Source of the DNA: Marinimicrococcus flavescens | GTDB taxonomy: Bacteria > Pseudomonadota > Alphaproteobacteria > Geminicoccales > Geminicoccaceae | Assembly: GCA_029211145.1 (NCBI GenBank) | Contig: JARGEQ010000016.1 | Coordinates: 1-64,000, forward strand | DNA: 64,000 bases | Reading direction: 5' to 3' | Shown: positions 38,215 to 46,522 of the stretch, one piece after another | How positions within the stretch are numbered: the first letter of the stretch is position 1 | Layout of the letters: each line of letters opens with the position of its first letter | The notes under the pieces: generated by a model | Databases searched by the model: none | Seen by the model: only the letters and a program-made list of their open reading frames with translations | What the model was told of the DNA's origin: nothing | Program-made: the position numbers and the translations under genes

Positions 38215-38655
38215 ATGCAGCTCCTCCTCCCTCTCCTGGGCGTGCTGGCCGGCGCCCTGCTCTCCGTCCAGGCAGGCGTCAACGCCCAGCTCTCGCGCGG
38301 GCTGGGCAGCCCGTTCCTGGCGGCTCTCGTGTCCTTCGGCGTCGGCACGCTCGGGCTCGCCGCCTTCGTGCTGGCGCTGGGCTCCGGCACGGCTCCGGGT
38401 TGGCGCACCCTGCCGCTCCACGTGTGGATCGCCGGCGGACTGCTTGGCGCTTGCTACGTGTCGGCCAACATCTTCCTCGTCCCCAGGCTCGGCACTGCGG
38501 CGGTGATGAGCCTCATCGTCTGCGGCCAGCTCCTGGCGGCGCTGGCCCTCGACCATTTCGGCCTGCTGGGCCTGGCCGAGAGGGGCCTCGGCCCGGGAAG
38601 GCTGGCCGGTGCGGCGCTGCTGCTGGCAGGCGTGTTTCTGATCACCCGCAACTGA
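38215..38655 (+). CDS. YdcZ/DUF606-family membrane protein
   Basis: 146 residues with five helices. The pattern VLAGALLSVQAGVNAQLSRGLGSPFLAALVSFGVGTL matches the DUF606 domain of the drug/metabolite transporter superfamily, half the size of EamA proteins. These half-size transporters usually work as dimers; the substrate is unknown. The start at 38215 fits the domain's N-terminus; no strong ribosome site. Divergent from the P450 gene. Confidence 0.85.
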   Translation: MQLLLPLLGVLAGALLSVQAGVNAQLSRGLGSPFLAALVSFGVGTLGLAAFVLALGSGTAPGWRTLPLHVWIAGGLLGACYVSANIFLVPRLGTAAVMSLIVCGQLLAALALDHFGLLGLAERGLGPGRLAGAALLLAGVFLITRN

Positions 38656-38791
38656 GGGGGCCCGAAGGCCGGCGTTCCTGCCGGCGCACCGGCTCGCGCA
38701 GCGCGACACGACGCGCCATTGTCCTGCGTGCTGGTTGAATATAGCGGTGGCCCGTCGCGCAGTCGTGATGCGACGCCGGATCCACCGCCAC

Positions 38792-39943
38792 ATGCGATAC
38801 ATTTCCTTCTCGCTGCTGCTTCTCTTCTCGGCGGCCTGCATTTCTGTCTGGTTGCCCGACCGGAAGCGCCGGGAGGTGTTGCTCTTTGCCGGGGCGTTTC
38901 TTTCCTATGCCGTTGCCACGCTGTGCCAGATCGCCGGCGTGCCGCCCGATCCCGGTCACAACGCGCTGACGGCGGCAGCGCTCTACGCGACAGGAGCCCT
39001 CCTCCTTCGCCAGGGCATACTCGCGCGCTCGCGGCGCGCCGTGCCGCTGACAGCGCCGGGCGTCATGCTCGCGGGCGTGGTGGCGGCGGTCTGGTACTTC
39101 CAGTACGCGGAGCCGAACCTCCTCCTGCGGGTCTGCGCCCTCAACCTGGGGCTCGCCGCGATTTTTCTGCAGGCGGCATGGCACACGCGGTTCCTGCTGC
39201 GCGGCAACCGGCGTGACCGCGTCCTGTTCTGGCTGCTCGTCGGCCTCGTCCTTCACTACATCCCGCGCATGCTCCTCACCACCGCGCCCCTAGCCGGTGC
39301 GCCCGGCGACAGTCTCGCCCTCTTCACCGAATCCTACTTCTGGACCTGGGCGCAGTTCTCGCTCGCCGTTACCGGCGCGGCTGTGGGGCTCGTCCTGCTG
39401 GCGGTGACGGCGGCCGACATGATCGCCAGGCTAGAGCGGGAGCGGGACAGGGATCCCCTCACCGGGCTGCTCAACAGGCGGGGCCTGGAAGCGTGGCTGA
39501 CGCGGAGGCGGGCCGAGGGGGCAGCCGGACGTCTCGCCGTCCTGGTCTTCGACATCGATCATTTCAAGCGGATCAACGACACGTTCGGCCATCGTGCCGG
39601 CGACGGGGTGCTGGCGGCAGTGGCAGGGACGATCGTCGCAACGGTGTCCCGCGGCGCCTCGGCGGGGCGCATCGGCGGCGAGGAGTTCGTCGTCCTGGTC
39701 GAGGACGCGACGGCCGAGAGGGCCTTTGCCGCGGCCGAGCGCCTGCGCACCGCGATCGGACGGCAGCGCCTCGAGGGCCTCGCCCGGACGGAGCCCGTCA
39801 CCTGCAGCTTCGGCGTCGCTATGCTGGAGCCCGGCGAGAACCTGTGGGCGGCCTTCGAGCGCGCCGACCGGCTCCTCTATGCCGCCAAGCGGGCCGGGCG
39901 CAACTGCACCTTCGTCGAGGGCAGGCACCGGCCGGCCGCCTGA
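38792..39943 (+). CDS. membrane-bound diguanylate cyclase (GGDEF)
   Basis: 383 residues from the ATG at 38792; upstream ATG 38768 or TTG 38735 would extend it by 8 or 19. Residues 1-about 210 hold six or seven helices of a sensor region. The GGDEF domain follows: RDPLTGLLNRRG, FDIDHFKRINDTFGHRAGD, then the catalytic GGEEF. It makes cyclic di-GMP. No RxxD inhibitory site was seen five residues before GGEEF (the residues are SAGRI). No EAL domain. Signal unknown. Confidence 0.9.
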   Translation: MRYISFSLLLLFSAACISVWLPDRKRREVLLFAGAFLSYAVATLCQIAGVPPDPGHNALTAAALYATGALLLRQGILARSRRAVPLTAPGVMLAGVVAAVWYFQYAEPNLLLRVCALNLGLAAIFLQAAWHTRFLLRGNRRDRVLFWLLVGLVLHYIPRMLLTTAPLAGAPGDSLALFTESYFWTWAQFSLAVTGAAVGLVLLAVTAADMIARLERERDRDPLTGLLNRRGLEAWLTRRRAEGAAGRLAVLVFDIDHFKRINDTFGHRAGDGVLAAVAGTIVATVSRGASAGRIGGEEFVVLVEDATAERAFAAAERLRTAIGRQRLEGLARTEPVTCSFGVAMLEPGENLWAAFERADRLLYAAKRAGRNCTFVEGRHRPAA

Positions 39944-40046
39944 ACCGGCATCGGCGACGGCCGGTGGAACCCTCCCGCGCTGGAAGGTTGTTCTCTGGTG
40001 GCATGCGCTGCCCGGAACGCAGCCTTGCGGGGCGAGGAGGTATAGA

Positions 40047-40523
40047 ATGTCATACGCGCGATTCCTCGCGATGATCGCGACCTCGACGATCGTGATGTTC
40101 GGGCTGATGTATCTGAACACCTATGCCCTGGACCACGTTCATTTCAGCGAGACGCGCGCCTTCATGGCGCTCTACATGGGTGCCGCCATGGCGGCGATCA
40201 TGCTGTCCTTCATGATGGGAATGTACGCCAGCGCAAAGGCCAATACCGCGATCTATGCCGGCAGCGCCGTCCTGTTCGCGGTGGCCCTGTTCCTGGTCCG
40301 CAGTCAGGCCACCATCGGGGATGTCTCCTACATGCGGGCGATGATTCCTCACCACTCGATCGCGATCCTGACGAGCGGGCGCGCCGGGCTCTCGGATCCG
40401 CGGGTACAAAAGCTCGCCCAAGGCATCATCGAGGCACAGCGGCTCGAGATCGCCGAGATGAAGGCGCTGATCGCCGATCTCGAGGGCGGGCCGGCCGCGA
40501 CGCCGGAGATCGACGGGAAGTGA
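40047..40523 (+). CDS. DUF305-type membrane protein
   Basis: 158 residues; GAGGAGG lies 6 nt before the ATG, an excellent ribosome site. Three N-terminal helices (about 7-25, 38-60, 64-85) precede the DUF305 segment MRAMIPHHSIAILTSGRAGLSDPRVQKLAQGIIEAQ with its paired His. DUF305 proteins are often linked to copper or metal handling. It stands 10 nt ahead of the glutaredoxin-MauE gene, so a shared envelope-redox role is plausible, but unproven. Confidence 0.85.
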   Translation: MSYARFLAMIATSTIVMFGLMYLNTYALDHVHFSETRAFMALYMGAAMAAIMLSFMMGMYASAKANTAIYAGSAVLFAVALFLVRSQATIGDVSYMRAMIPHHSIAILTSGRAGLSDPRVQKLAQGIIEAQRLEIAEMKALIADLEGGPAATPEIDGK

Positions 40524-40533
40524 GAGGCAGGCG

Positions 40534-41298
40534 ATGGCACACGATATGACCTCGGGCGAGAGGACCGCCACCCTCTACCGGATGGTGATGGAGAACCATC
40601 TCTGCCCGTTCGGCCTGAAGGCCAAGGCGCTGCTCGAGCGCAAGGGCTTCAAGGTGGACGACCACTGGCTGCGGACCCGCGACGAGACCGACCGGTTCCA
40701 GCGCGAGCACGGCGTGGAGACTACGCCGCAGGTGTTCATCGACGGAAGGCGGATCGGTGGCTACGACGCGCTTCGCGAGCATCTGGGCCAGCACGTGCCC
40801 AAGAAGGGCGAGACTACCTATCGGCCGATCATCGCGATCTTCTCGGTGGCCTTCCTGATGGGCCTGGCGGTGAGCTGGGCAGCGCTCGGCACGATCTTCA
40901 CCATCAAGGCGCTGGAGTGGTTCGTCGCCATCGCCATGTGCTTTTTGGGCGTGCAGAAGCTGCAGGATGTCGAGAGCTTCAGTACCATGTTCCTGAACTA
41001 CGATCTCCTGGCGAAGCGGCATGTCCGCTATGCCTATCTCTATCCCTTCGGCGAGACCCTGGCGGGCGTGCTGATGCTGGCGGGCGCCCTGCTCTGGATC
41101 GCCGCACCCGTGGCCCTCTTCATCGGCGCGGTGGGCGCCGTCTCGGTCTTCAAGGCGGTCTATATCGACCGGCGCGAGCTCAAATGCGCCTGCGTGGGGG
41201 GGAGCAGCAACGTGCCTTTGGGCTTCGTCTCGCTCACCGAGAACCTCATGATGGTCGCCATGGCCGTCTGGATGCCGCTGCGCATGGGCTTGGCCTGA
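40534..41298 (+). CDS. glutaredoxin-MauE fusion protein
   Basis: 254 residues. Residues 15-90 are a glutaredoxin fold with CPFG at the active site (a single Cys instead of CPYC), TTPQVFIDGRRIGGYD as the GSH-binding cis-Pro region. From about 95 there are four helices of the MauE/DoxX type, with a CAC motif near 222 (LKCACVGG). MauE helps mature disulfide-rich methylamine dehydrogenase; here it may carry reducing power across the membrane. Upstream DUF305 and downstream FNT channel are on the same strand. Confidence 0.85.
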   Translation: MAHDMTSGERTATLYRMVMENHLCPFGLKAKALLERKGFKVDDHWLRTRDETDRFQREHGVETTPQVFIDGRRIGGYDALREHLGQHVPKKGETTYRPIIAIFSVAFLMGLAVSWAALGTIFTIKALEWFVAIAMCFLGVQKLQDVESFSTMFLNYDLLAKRHVRYAYLYPFGETLAGVLMLAGALLWIAAPVALFIGAVGAVSVFKAVYIDRRELKCACVGGSSNVPLGFVSLTENLMMVAMAVWMPLRMGLA

Positions 41299-41346
41299 GA
41301 CGAGGCCGGCGCCGCAGGCGCCTGCCGGAACAGCTGCGAGACGCCG

Positions 41347-42192
41347 ATGAACAAGCGCGACCGCGAGAACCTGCCCGAGGCCGAGGAGGAGCCCCGCCTC
41401 TCGCATCGCCAAAAGCACGAGGTCGACGAGCATCGCAGCCTCTCCTCGGTCTCGGTCTATGCCGTCGTCCGCGCCGAGGGGGCGGAGGAGCTCAAGCGGC
41501 CCGATTCCTCGCTGTGGTGGTCGGGCACGGCGGCAGGGCTGGGCATCTCGGCGTCGGTCCTGGCCGAAGGCATCCTCCACGAGAGCTTCAAGGGCCATCC
41601 CCAACAGGAGGCCATCGAGAATCTCGGCTACACCGTGGGCTTCGCGCTGGTCATCCTGGGCCGGTTGCAGCTCTTCACCGAGAACACCATCACCGCCATC
41701 CTGCCGCTCCTGGCGAAGCCGTCGCTGCGCATGCTCAAGGCGACCGCGCGGCTTTGGGGCATCGTCTTCGCCGCCAACCTCACCGGCACGTTCCTCACCG
41801 CCCTGGTGACGCTGCGGCTGGGCACCGCCTCCGCCGAGCATGTCGCGGCCATGCTCGAGGTCTCGAAACACTTCGCCGACCACACTCCGTGGGAAGCCAT
41901 GACACTGGGCATCCCCGCCGGCTTCTTCATCGCCGCCCTCGTCTGGATGCTGCCCTCCTCCAAGGGCTTCGAGCTCCTGGTCATCATGCTCATGACCTAC
42001 CTCATCGCCATGGGCGGCTTCACCCACGTCATCGCCGGCTCCACCGAAGCCTTCCTGCTCCTCCTCGACGGCCAGATCGGCGTGTCCCAGGCGCTGCTCG
42101 GCCTGATCGCCCCCACCTTCGTCGGCAACGTCCTCGGCGGCACCTGCCTCTTTGCGGTCCTTGCCTACGGGCAGGTGAAAGAGGAGATCTGA
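41347..42192 (+). CDS. formate/nitrite transporter-family channel (YfdC-like)
   Basis: 281 residues. A hydrophilic N-terminal 55 residues, rich in Glu/Arg, precedes six helices of the FNT fold: LWWSGTAAGLGISASVLAEGIL, NLGYTVGFALVILGRLQLFTENTITAI and HVIAGSTEAFLLLL. It resembles E. coli YfdC more than FocA. Substrate unknown. A REP-like repeat that could end transcription starts just after the stop. Confidence 0.88.
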   Translation: MNKRDRENLPEAEEEPRLSHRQKHEVDEHRSLSSVSVYAVVRAEGAEELKRPDSSLWWSGTAAGLGISASVLAEGILHESFKGHPQQEAIENLGYTVGFALVILGRLQLFTENTITAILPLLAKPSLRMLKATARLWGIVFAANLTGTFLTALVTLRLGTASAEHVAAMLEVSKHFADHTPWEAMTLGIPAGFFIAALVWMLPSSKGFELLVIMLMTYLIAMGGFTHVIAGSTEAFLLLLDGQIGVSQALLGLIAPTFVGNVLGGTCLFAVLAYGQVKEEI

Positions 42193-42198
42193 GGCGCC

Positions 42199-42249
42199 GG
42201 ATCGAGGCGCTGCGCGCGGTGTTTCTTCCTTTTGTCAGTCAGTTGCGCG
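42199..42249 (+). repeat. REP-like palindromic repeat, copy a
   Basis: Reads GAGGCGCTGCGCGCGGTG followed by a T/C-rich tail and GTCAGTCAGTTGC. One of about ten relatives between 42 and 59 kb. It overlaps the last codons of the VOC pseudogene on the other strand and lies just after the FNT gene, where it may end transcription. Confidence 0.7.
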
Positions 42250-42729
42250 CTGGTCGCCGGCGGCCGCCGCCTCCAGCGCGGCGATGTCGATCCTGCTCAT
42301 CTGGAGCATGGCCTGCATGACGCGCTCGGCGGCATCGCGGTCGACCGAGGCCAGCAGCTCGGGGAGCCTGCGCGGGATCACCTGTCAGGAGAGGCCGAAG
42401 CGATCCCGGCACCAGCCGCATTGGCCGGCCTCGCCACCATCCGCGGTCAGCGCCTCCCAGTAGCGGTCGAGCTCCGCCGGGCCGTCGCACTCGATGCAGA
42501 ACGACACCGCCGGCGTGAAGGGGAACTGCGGGCCGCCATTGATCCCGGTAAAGCGCTGGCCGCACAGCGTGAGCTCGACCACCAGCACCTCGCCTCTGGC
42601 CGTCGAGGGATTGTCGGCCGGCGCGCCCAGCACGCGGTCGATCCGGCTGTCCGGGAAGATGGCGGCATAGAACGCCGCTGCTTCCTCGGCCTTGCCGTCG
42701 AACCAGAGGCTGGGCGTGATGCTCGGCAT
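42235..42729 (-). pseudogene. VOC/PhnB-like glyoxalase-fold gene with one in-frame TGA
   Basis: The ATG at 42729 begins MPSITPSLWFDGKAEEAAAFY, a 3-demethylubiquinone-9 methyltransferase-like/PhnB VOC protein. At 42387-42385 the codon after GLS is TGA where relatives have Trp (GLSWQ), a single TGG to TGA change. The same frame then continues without gap for 49 more codons (QVIPRRLPELL, MQAMLQMSRIDI) to a second stop at 42235. The protein as read stops at 115 residues, before the last strand and helix of the fold. Loss is recent, or readthrough occurs. Confidence 0.85.
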
Positions 42730-43015
42730 GGGCTCATCCGCTCGGTGGTGGGTCGTGGCGGTCACGCGGCGCGCGCGGCGCCGACCGCGCCACCGGTACC
42801 ACATCGCGGCCACACGCCGTCAACGCGCTGCGGCCCGCTCCGGCCATCGTTTATATCGCAGCCGCTTGCCCGCAGGCATCGGAAGCGGCAAGAGTGATCA
42901 TGGATCACTCCTGATCGCACAGTGCGCCCCCGCACGTCGCCGTCAGCACCAGCCTCCCCGCCGCCGTCGCCCGGCGACAGTCGGGACAAAAGAGGCCTCA
43001 ACAGGGAGGAGCCGC
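42730..43015. other. divergent gap before putP
   Basis: 286 nt. It should hold the promoter of putP and of the VOC gene. I see no clear -35/-10 pair. A palindrome GTGATCATGGATCAC near 42894-42908 could bind a regulator. Confidence 0.35.
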
Positions 43016-44488
43016 ATGCAGACCGGCGTATGGATCAGCCTCATCGTCTATTTCGCGGCGATGCTGGGCATCGGCTTCTATGCCTGGCGCAAGTCCACCG
43101 CCAGCAACGAGGAGTACATGCTTGGCGGGCGGAACCTGCCGCCTGCCGTGGCGGCCCTCTCGGCCGGCGCCTCGGACATGTCGGGCTGGCTGCTGCTGGG
43201 CCTGCCGGGCGCCCTCTACGCCGCAGGCCTCGTCGAGGCCTGGATCGGCATCGGCCTCTTCATCGGCGCACTGGTCAACTGGATCGTCGTGGCACCGCGG
43301 CTGCGCGAGCAGACCGAGCGCTACGGCAACGCGCTCACCATCCCCGAATTCCTCGCCAACCGCTTCCCCAGCCGGGCCACCACGCTCCGCATGGTCTCGG
43401 CCGTCATCATCGTCGTGTTCTTCGCGGTCTATACCGCCTCGGGCCTGGTGGCCGGCGGCAAGCTCTTCTCCTCCGCCTTCGGCGGCAGCTACCAGGCGGG
43501 CATCTGGCTCACCCTCGGGATCGTGCTCGCCTACACGGTGATCGGCGGCTTCCTCGCCGTCTGCCTCACCGACTTCGTCCAGGGCCTCATCATGATGCTG
43601 GCGCTCATCATCATGCCGGCCGTGGTGCTCTATGCCGGCGAAGGCGGCGGCTTCTCACAAGCCGGCCAGACCCTCTCCGGCGTCGAGGGCTTCACGCTCT
43701 CCTGGTGGACCGCGGACATGACCCTCATCGGCTGGCTCTCGCTCATGGCCTGGGGCCTGGGCTATTTCGGCCAGCCGCACATCATCGTCCGCTTCATGGC
43801 GGTGCGCACCGTCCGCGAGGTCCCCACCGCCCGCAACATCGCCATGGCCTGGATGGCCATCTCGCTGGCCGGCGCCATCGGCGTGGGCATGCTGGGCCGC
43901 GCCTATGTCGAGCGCAGCGGGATCACGCTGGAGGACCCCGAGACCATCTTCATCCTGCTGGCCGAGACCCTGTTCCCTGCCCTCATCACCGGCTTCCTCT
44001 TCGCGGCCCTCCTCGCCGCCATCATGTCCACCGTCTCGAGCCAGCTCCTCGTCTCCTCCTCCTCGCTGGCCGAGGACTTCTACAAGCTCTTCGTCAACAG
44101 GCATGCCAGCGACACCGCCCTCGTCAATGTCGGGCGCGCGGCCGTGGTGGCGGTGGGGGCCGTCGCAGCCCTCATCGCCAGCGACCCCGAGAGCAAGGTC
44201 CTGGGCCTCGTCGCCAACGCCTGGGCCGGCTTCGGCGCCGCCTTCGGCCCCCTCATGATCCTCTCCCTCACCTGGCAGCGCATGACCGGGCTGGGCGCCG
44301 TGGCCGGCCTCGTCACCGGTGCGGTGACCGTGATCGTCTGGATAGCATTCGGCTGGAGCGACAGCTTCCTCGGCGGCCCCGGCGTCTACGAGATCATCCC
44401 GGGATTCCTCCTGTCAGCAGCCGCCATCGTGGCGGTGAGCATGGCGACGGAGGCCAGGGGCGAGTTCCGGCCCCTGCCCGCGGAGTAG
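43016..44488 (+). CDS. putP: sodium:proline symporter PutP
   Basis: 490 residues, 13 helices. GGGAGGA lies 5 nt before the ATG. PutP signatures: YMLGGRNLPPAVAALSAGASDMSGWLLLGLPGALY (Na+ site and core), GYFGQPHIIVRFMAVR and FAALLAAIMSTVSSQLLVSSSSLAEDFYK. It imports proline with sodium for carbon, nitrogen or osmoprotection. A palindromic REP-like repeat with a T-run follows about 50 nt after the stop. No putA nearby. Confidence 0.95.
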   Translation: MQTGVWISLIVYFAAMLGIGFYAWRKSTASNEEYMLGGRNLPPAVAALSAGASDMSGWLLLGLPGALYAAGLVEAWIGIGLFIGALVNWIVVAPRLREQTERYGNALTIPEFLANRFPSRATTLRMVSAVIIVVFFAVYTASGLVAGGKLFSSAFGGSYQAGIWLTLGIVLAYTVIGGFLAVCLTDFVQGLIMMLALIIMPAVVLYAGEGGGFSQAGQTLSGVEGFTLSWWTADMTLIGWLSLMAWGLGYFGQPHIIVRFMAVRTVREVPTARNIAMAWMAISLAGAIGVGMLGRAYVERSGITLEDPETIFILLAETLFPALITGFLFAALLAAIMSTVSSQLLVSSSSLAEDFYKLFVNRHASDTALVNVGRAAVVAVGAVAALIASDPESKVLGLVANAWAGFGAAFGPLMILSLTWQRMTGLGAVAGLVTGAVTVIVWIAFGWSDSFLGGPGVYEIIPGFLLSAAAIVAVSMATEARGEFRPLPAE

Positions 44489-44536
44489 ACGGGCGCGGCG
44501 GGCGTGCCGGACGAAGGGCGGGACGGCTGGTGGCAA

Positions 44537-44580
44537 TGGAGCCGCGCAAGGCGCTGCGCGCGGCTTTTTTTCTCCTTTTT
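44537..44580 (+). repeat. REP-like palindromic repeat, copy b (likely putP terminator)
   Basis: GAGCCGCGC and GCGCGCGGC pair around AAGGCGCT, followed directly by seven T and TCTCCTTTTT. It is one of the family described for copy a and looks like a functional intrinsic terminator 50 nt downstream of putP. Confidence 0.75.
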
Positions 44581-44703
44581 CCGGGGTTGAGCGGGAGGCT
44601 GCGTTACCGCCGACGCGCGGCAGCGGCGCTGGCCGCGGCTCGGGTTCACTTGTGCCACAATATCTGCCGAAGCCTCCTGACCCGCACCCCGCCCGGCCGG
44701 TAA

Positions 44704-44931
44704 TCATCTGTTAATCTCACCTGGTACGATCAGCGGTCGGGCGGCACGTTGGGCCGGGGCGCGGCCGAGGGGCAGCTCGGGTTCGTTTGTACCGTCATCG
44801 GCGAAAGGGTCGGAGCGGGCAAGAAGGGCGGAAGTTGCGGCCTGGTCCCCAAAGCTCAGGTTCGTCTTTGTCACCCGCGAACCAGCCGGCGCAGCGGCCG
44901 GCTCGCAAACGGGCACGGCAGGGTCGCACAT
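44704..44931 (-). CDS. unknown protein, in-frame deletion derivative of its neighbour
   Basis: 75 residues from the ATG at 44931. It matches the start of the protein at 45522-46139 (KTNLS-x-x-DQAA-x-SALL) and then jumps to its C-terminal part (DPFADDGTNEPE), having lost about 110 central codons without shifting frame. About 60 bases upstream of the start are also alike in both genes (reading IPSMGY in translation). It may be a decayed copy rather than a working gene. No known domain. Confidence 0.45.
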   Translation of the reverse strand: MCDPAVPVCEPAAAPAGSRVTKTNLSFGDQAATSALLARSDPFADDGTNEPELPLGRAPAQRAARPLIVPGEINR

Positions 44932-45122
44932 GGCTGCCCCCCGGGCCGGAGGAAGGATCGTGTGAGAATAGCCCATCGAAGGAATCAATGCCGAATAACA
45001 GCACAAAGGAAGCCGGCGGGCCGGATGGCGCCGCGTCGGAGAGCGAGTATCTCAGGCACCCGTCGCCGCACGCCCGCTGCTGCACCACGCCCCGAGACAC
45101 GGTCCACTTCCGGTCGGCTGAA

Positions 45123-45421
45123 GACGTTCACATTGTCTTCACCCGCCCCCGTCATCCTGCTGGGGTGGGACTCCGCCGCCGCGGAACCCTGGGCGCGGCA
45201 CCTCCTCCACCATCCGGCAGAATGCACCGGCAGAGGTTGAAGAACCGTGAACCGGCCGCGGCGGCCTGTTCGCCGGCCCGGGACGTTCACGCCGTCTTAA
45301 CCCGCCCTTGTCATCCTGCTGGGGTGGGACTCCGCCGCCGCGAAAGCCTGGGCGCGGCACCCCTCCCACCGTCCGGGAGACTGCCACAGCGAAGGTTGAA
45401 GAACCGTATACGGGCCGCGGG
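45123..45421. repeat. tandem duplication of a ~140-nt unit
   Basis: Unit 1 begins at 45123 and unit 2 at 45282, both with GACGTTCAC. They share long identical blocks, such as GTCATCCTGCTGGGGTGGGA followed by CTCCGCCGCCGCG, and GGTTGAAGAACCGT. I judge them roughly 80% alike. Each unit holds the small hairpin GGTTGAAGAACC. It probably spread as an extragenic element. Confidence 0.7.
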
Positions 45422-45455
45422 TTGACCATCGCTCGTGCGGCAGGCACGCGAACGC

Positions 45456-45508
45456 GGTCTGCAAGACGCTGCGCGCGGCTTTCTTCTCCTTCTCTTCTGT
45501 CAGTTTGA
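45456..45508 (+). repeat. REP-like palindromic repeat, copy c
   Basis: Carries GACGCTGCGCGCGGC, a T/C-rich tail and TGTCAGTTTG, as in the other copies. It lies just beyond the 3' end of the gene at 45522-46139, facing it. Confidence 0.65.
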
Positions 45509-45521
45509 GGCGGAGTCGGGG

Positions 45522-46139
45522 TCAAGCGGTGCGTCCGGCCGTGGCGAGACGGTGGCGCTGGGCGCGGTTGAGGGGTGGGTCGGGTTCGTTCGTGCCGCGG
45601 GGCGCGGAGTGGGCGAGGAAGGCGTCGGGTTCGTTTGTGCCGTCGTCGGCGAAGGGGTCGGGGGCGGCGAGGAGACTGGCTAGGGCTGCCTGGGGGTCGC
45701 GAGCGAGGTCGGCCTCGAAGGCGGCCATGCGGGCGTCGAGGGAAGTGAGGGGCATGGACGGGGCGAGGCCGGGGGCGGTGGCGCGTCGCTCGGCCTTGCT
45801 GGCCTCGAGCTCGCGGGCGGCCTGACGAAAGTCCTTTTCCAGGCGCGTGCGCCAGCGCGGCAGCACCGAGGCGGGCAGCCCCTTGCAGGCCTCGCCGGCA
45901 AGCGCCGCCTCGACCACACGCTGCTCCAGCGCGTCGGCCCACCGGCCCCGCAGCATCGCCATCGCCATCTGCCCCACCCAGTGCTCCTCGACCGCACCCT
46001 CCGGCGCATGACGGCGGGTGAGATCCGTGAGGAGGGCCGAGAACGCGGCCTGGTCCTCGGGGCTCAGGTTCGTCTTTGCCCGCGGCGGTGCGTCCGGCGT
46101 GGCGGCGGCATCGGTGGCAGGTGCGTTGGTGTCGGACAT
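45522..46139 (-). CDS. unknown accessory protein with TNEP motifs
   Basis: 205 residues from the ATG at 46139 (GAGGCAGCC before it; the frame is open to 46202). Mostly helical and charged: an N-terminal Ala/Thr/Pro-rich segment, a central part (HWVGQMAMAMLRGRWADALEQ, then ARELEASKAERR), and a tail with two TNEPD motifs and a basic end NRAQRHRLATAGR. I do not recognise the family. The TNEP plus NRAQRR-type tail recurs in proteins of uncertain role in other alphaproteobacteria. A deletion copy lies downstream. Confidence 0.6.
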   Translation of the reverse strand: MSDTNAPATDAAATPDAPPRAKTNLSPEDQAAFSALLTDLTRRHAPEGAVEEHWVGQMAMAMLRGRWADALEQRVVEAALAGEACKGLPASVLPRWRTRLEKDFRQAARELEASKAERRATAPGLAPSMPLTSLDARMAAFEADLARDPQAALASLLAAPDPFADDGTNEPDAFLAHSAPRGTNEPDPPLNRAQRHRLATAGRTA

Positions 46140-46522
46140 GGCTGCCTCGCAGGCTGGAGGTAGGGTGGTGCGAGGATAGCCCATAGAAGGAATAAATGCC
46201 ATATCGTGGCGCTGGCGAAGCCGGCGGGCGCCGTTAATCTTGCCAGGTATGATTAACGAGCGGTTAAGCGAGCGGGTGCGGGATCTGGCGATGGCTCATC
46301 GGCTTTCGCCCGCAGTGCCGCCGCTGGTGGCGAGGGGCGGCCTGCCGGCAGGCACATAACCATTCGTTGTTCATACCCGGTACCAGCTCAGGGCACCGCC
46401 TGCGCAATCGCCTTGCCGGCGCCCTTGCCCAGGCGGTTCCGGCATGCCATATCCGGATCAACGGACTGGGGGCTGTTCCCGGTCGGCGTCTGGCTTCGGG
46501 CTTTCCCGGAGCCTTTCGCTTT
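46140..46522. other. intergenic stretch, no supported gene
   Basis: About 380 nt. The proximal 60 nt match the upstream of the 44704-44931 gene and likely hold a promoter for 45522-46139. A 36-codon plus-strand frame at about 46249 (MINERLSERVRDLA) lacks a good ribosome site and is not called. Nothing else recognised. Confidence 0.4.

Larger units (their letters stand above)
44941..45521. other. repeat-rich stretch without a gene
   Basis: About 580 nt between two paralogous unknown genes. It contains a 140-nt tandem duplication (listed separately) and REP-like copy c. Open frames here run through the repeats and give low-complexity Arg/Gly/Pro peptides; I see no real gene. Confidence 0.5.

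Noticed and set aside
46264-46461. 65-residue minus-strand frame
   Set aside because: No ribosome site, Arg/Cys-rich, no relatives recognised.
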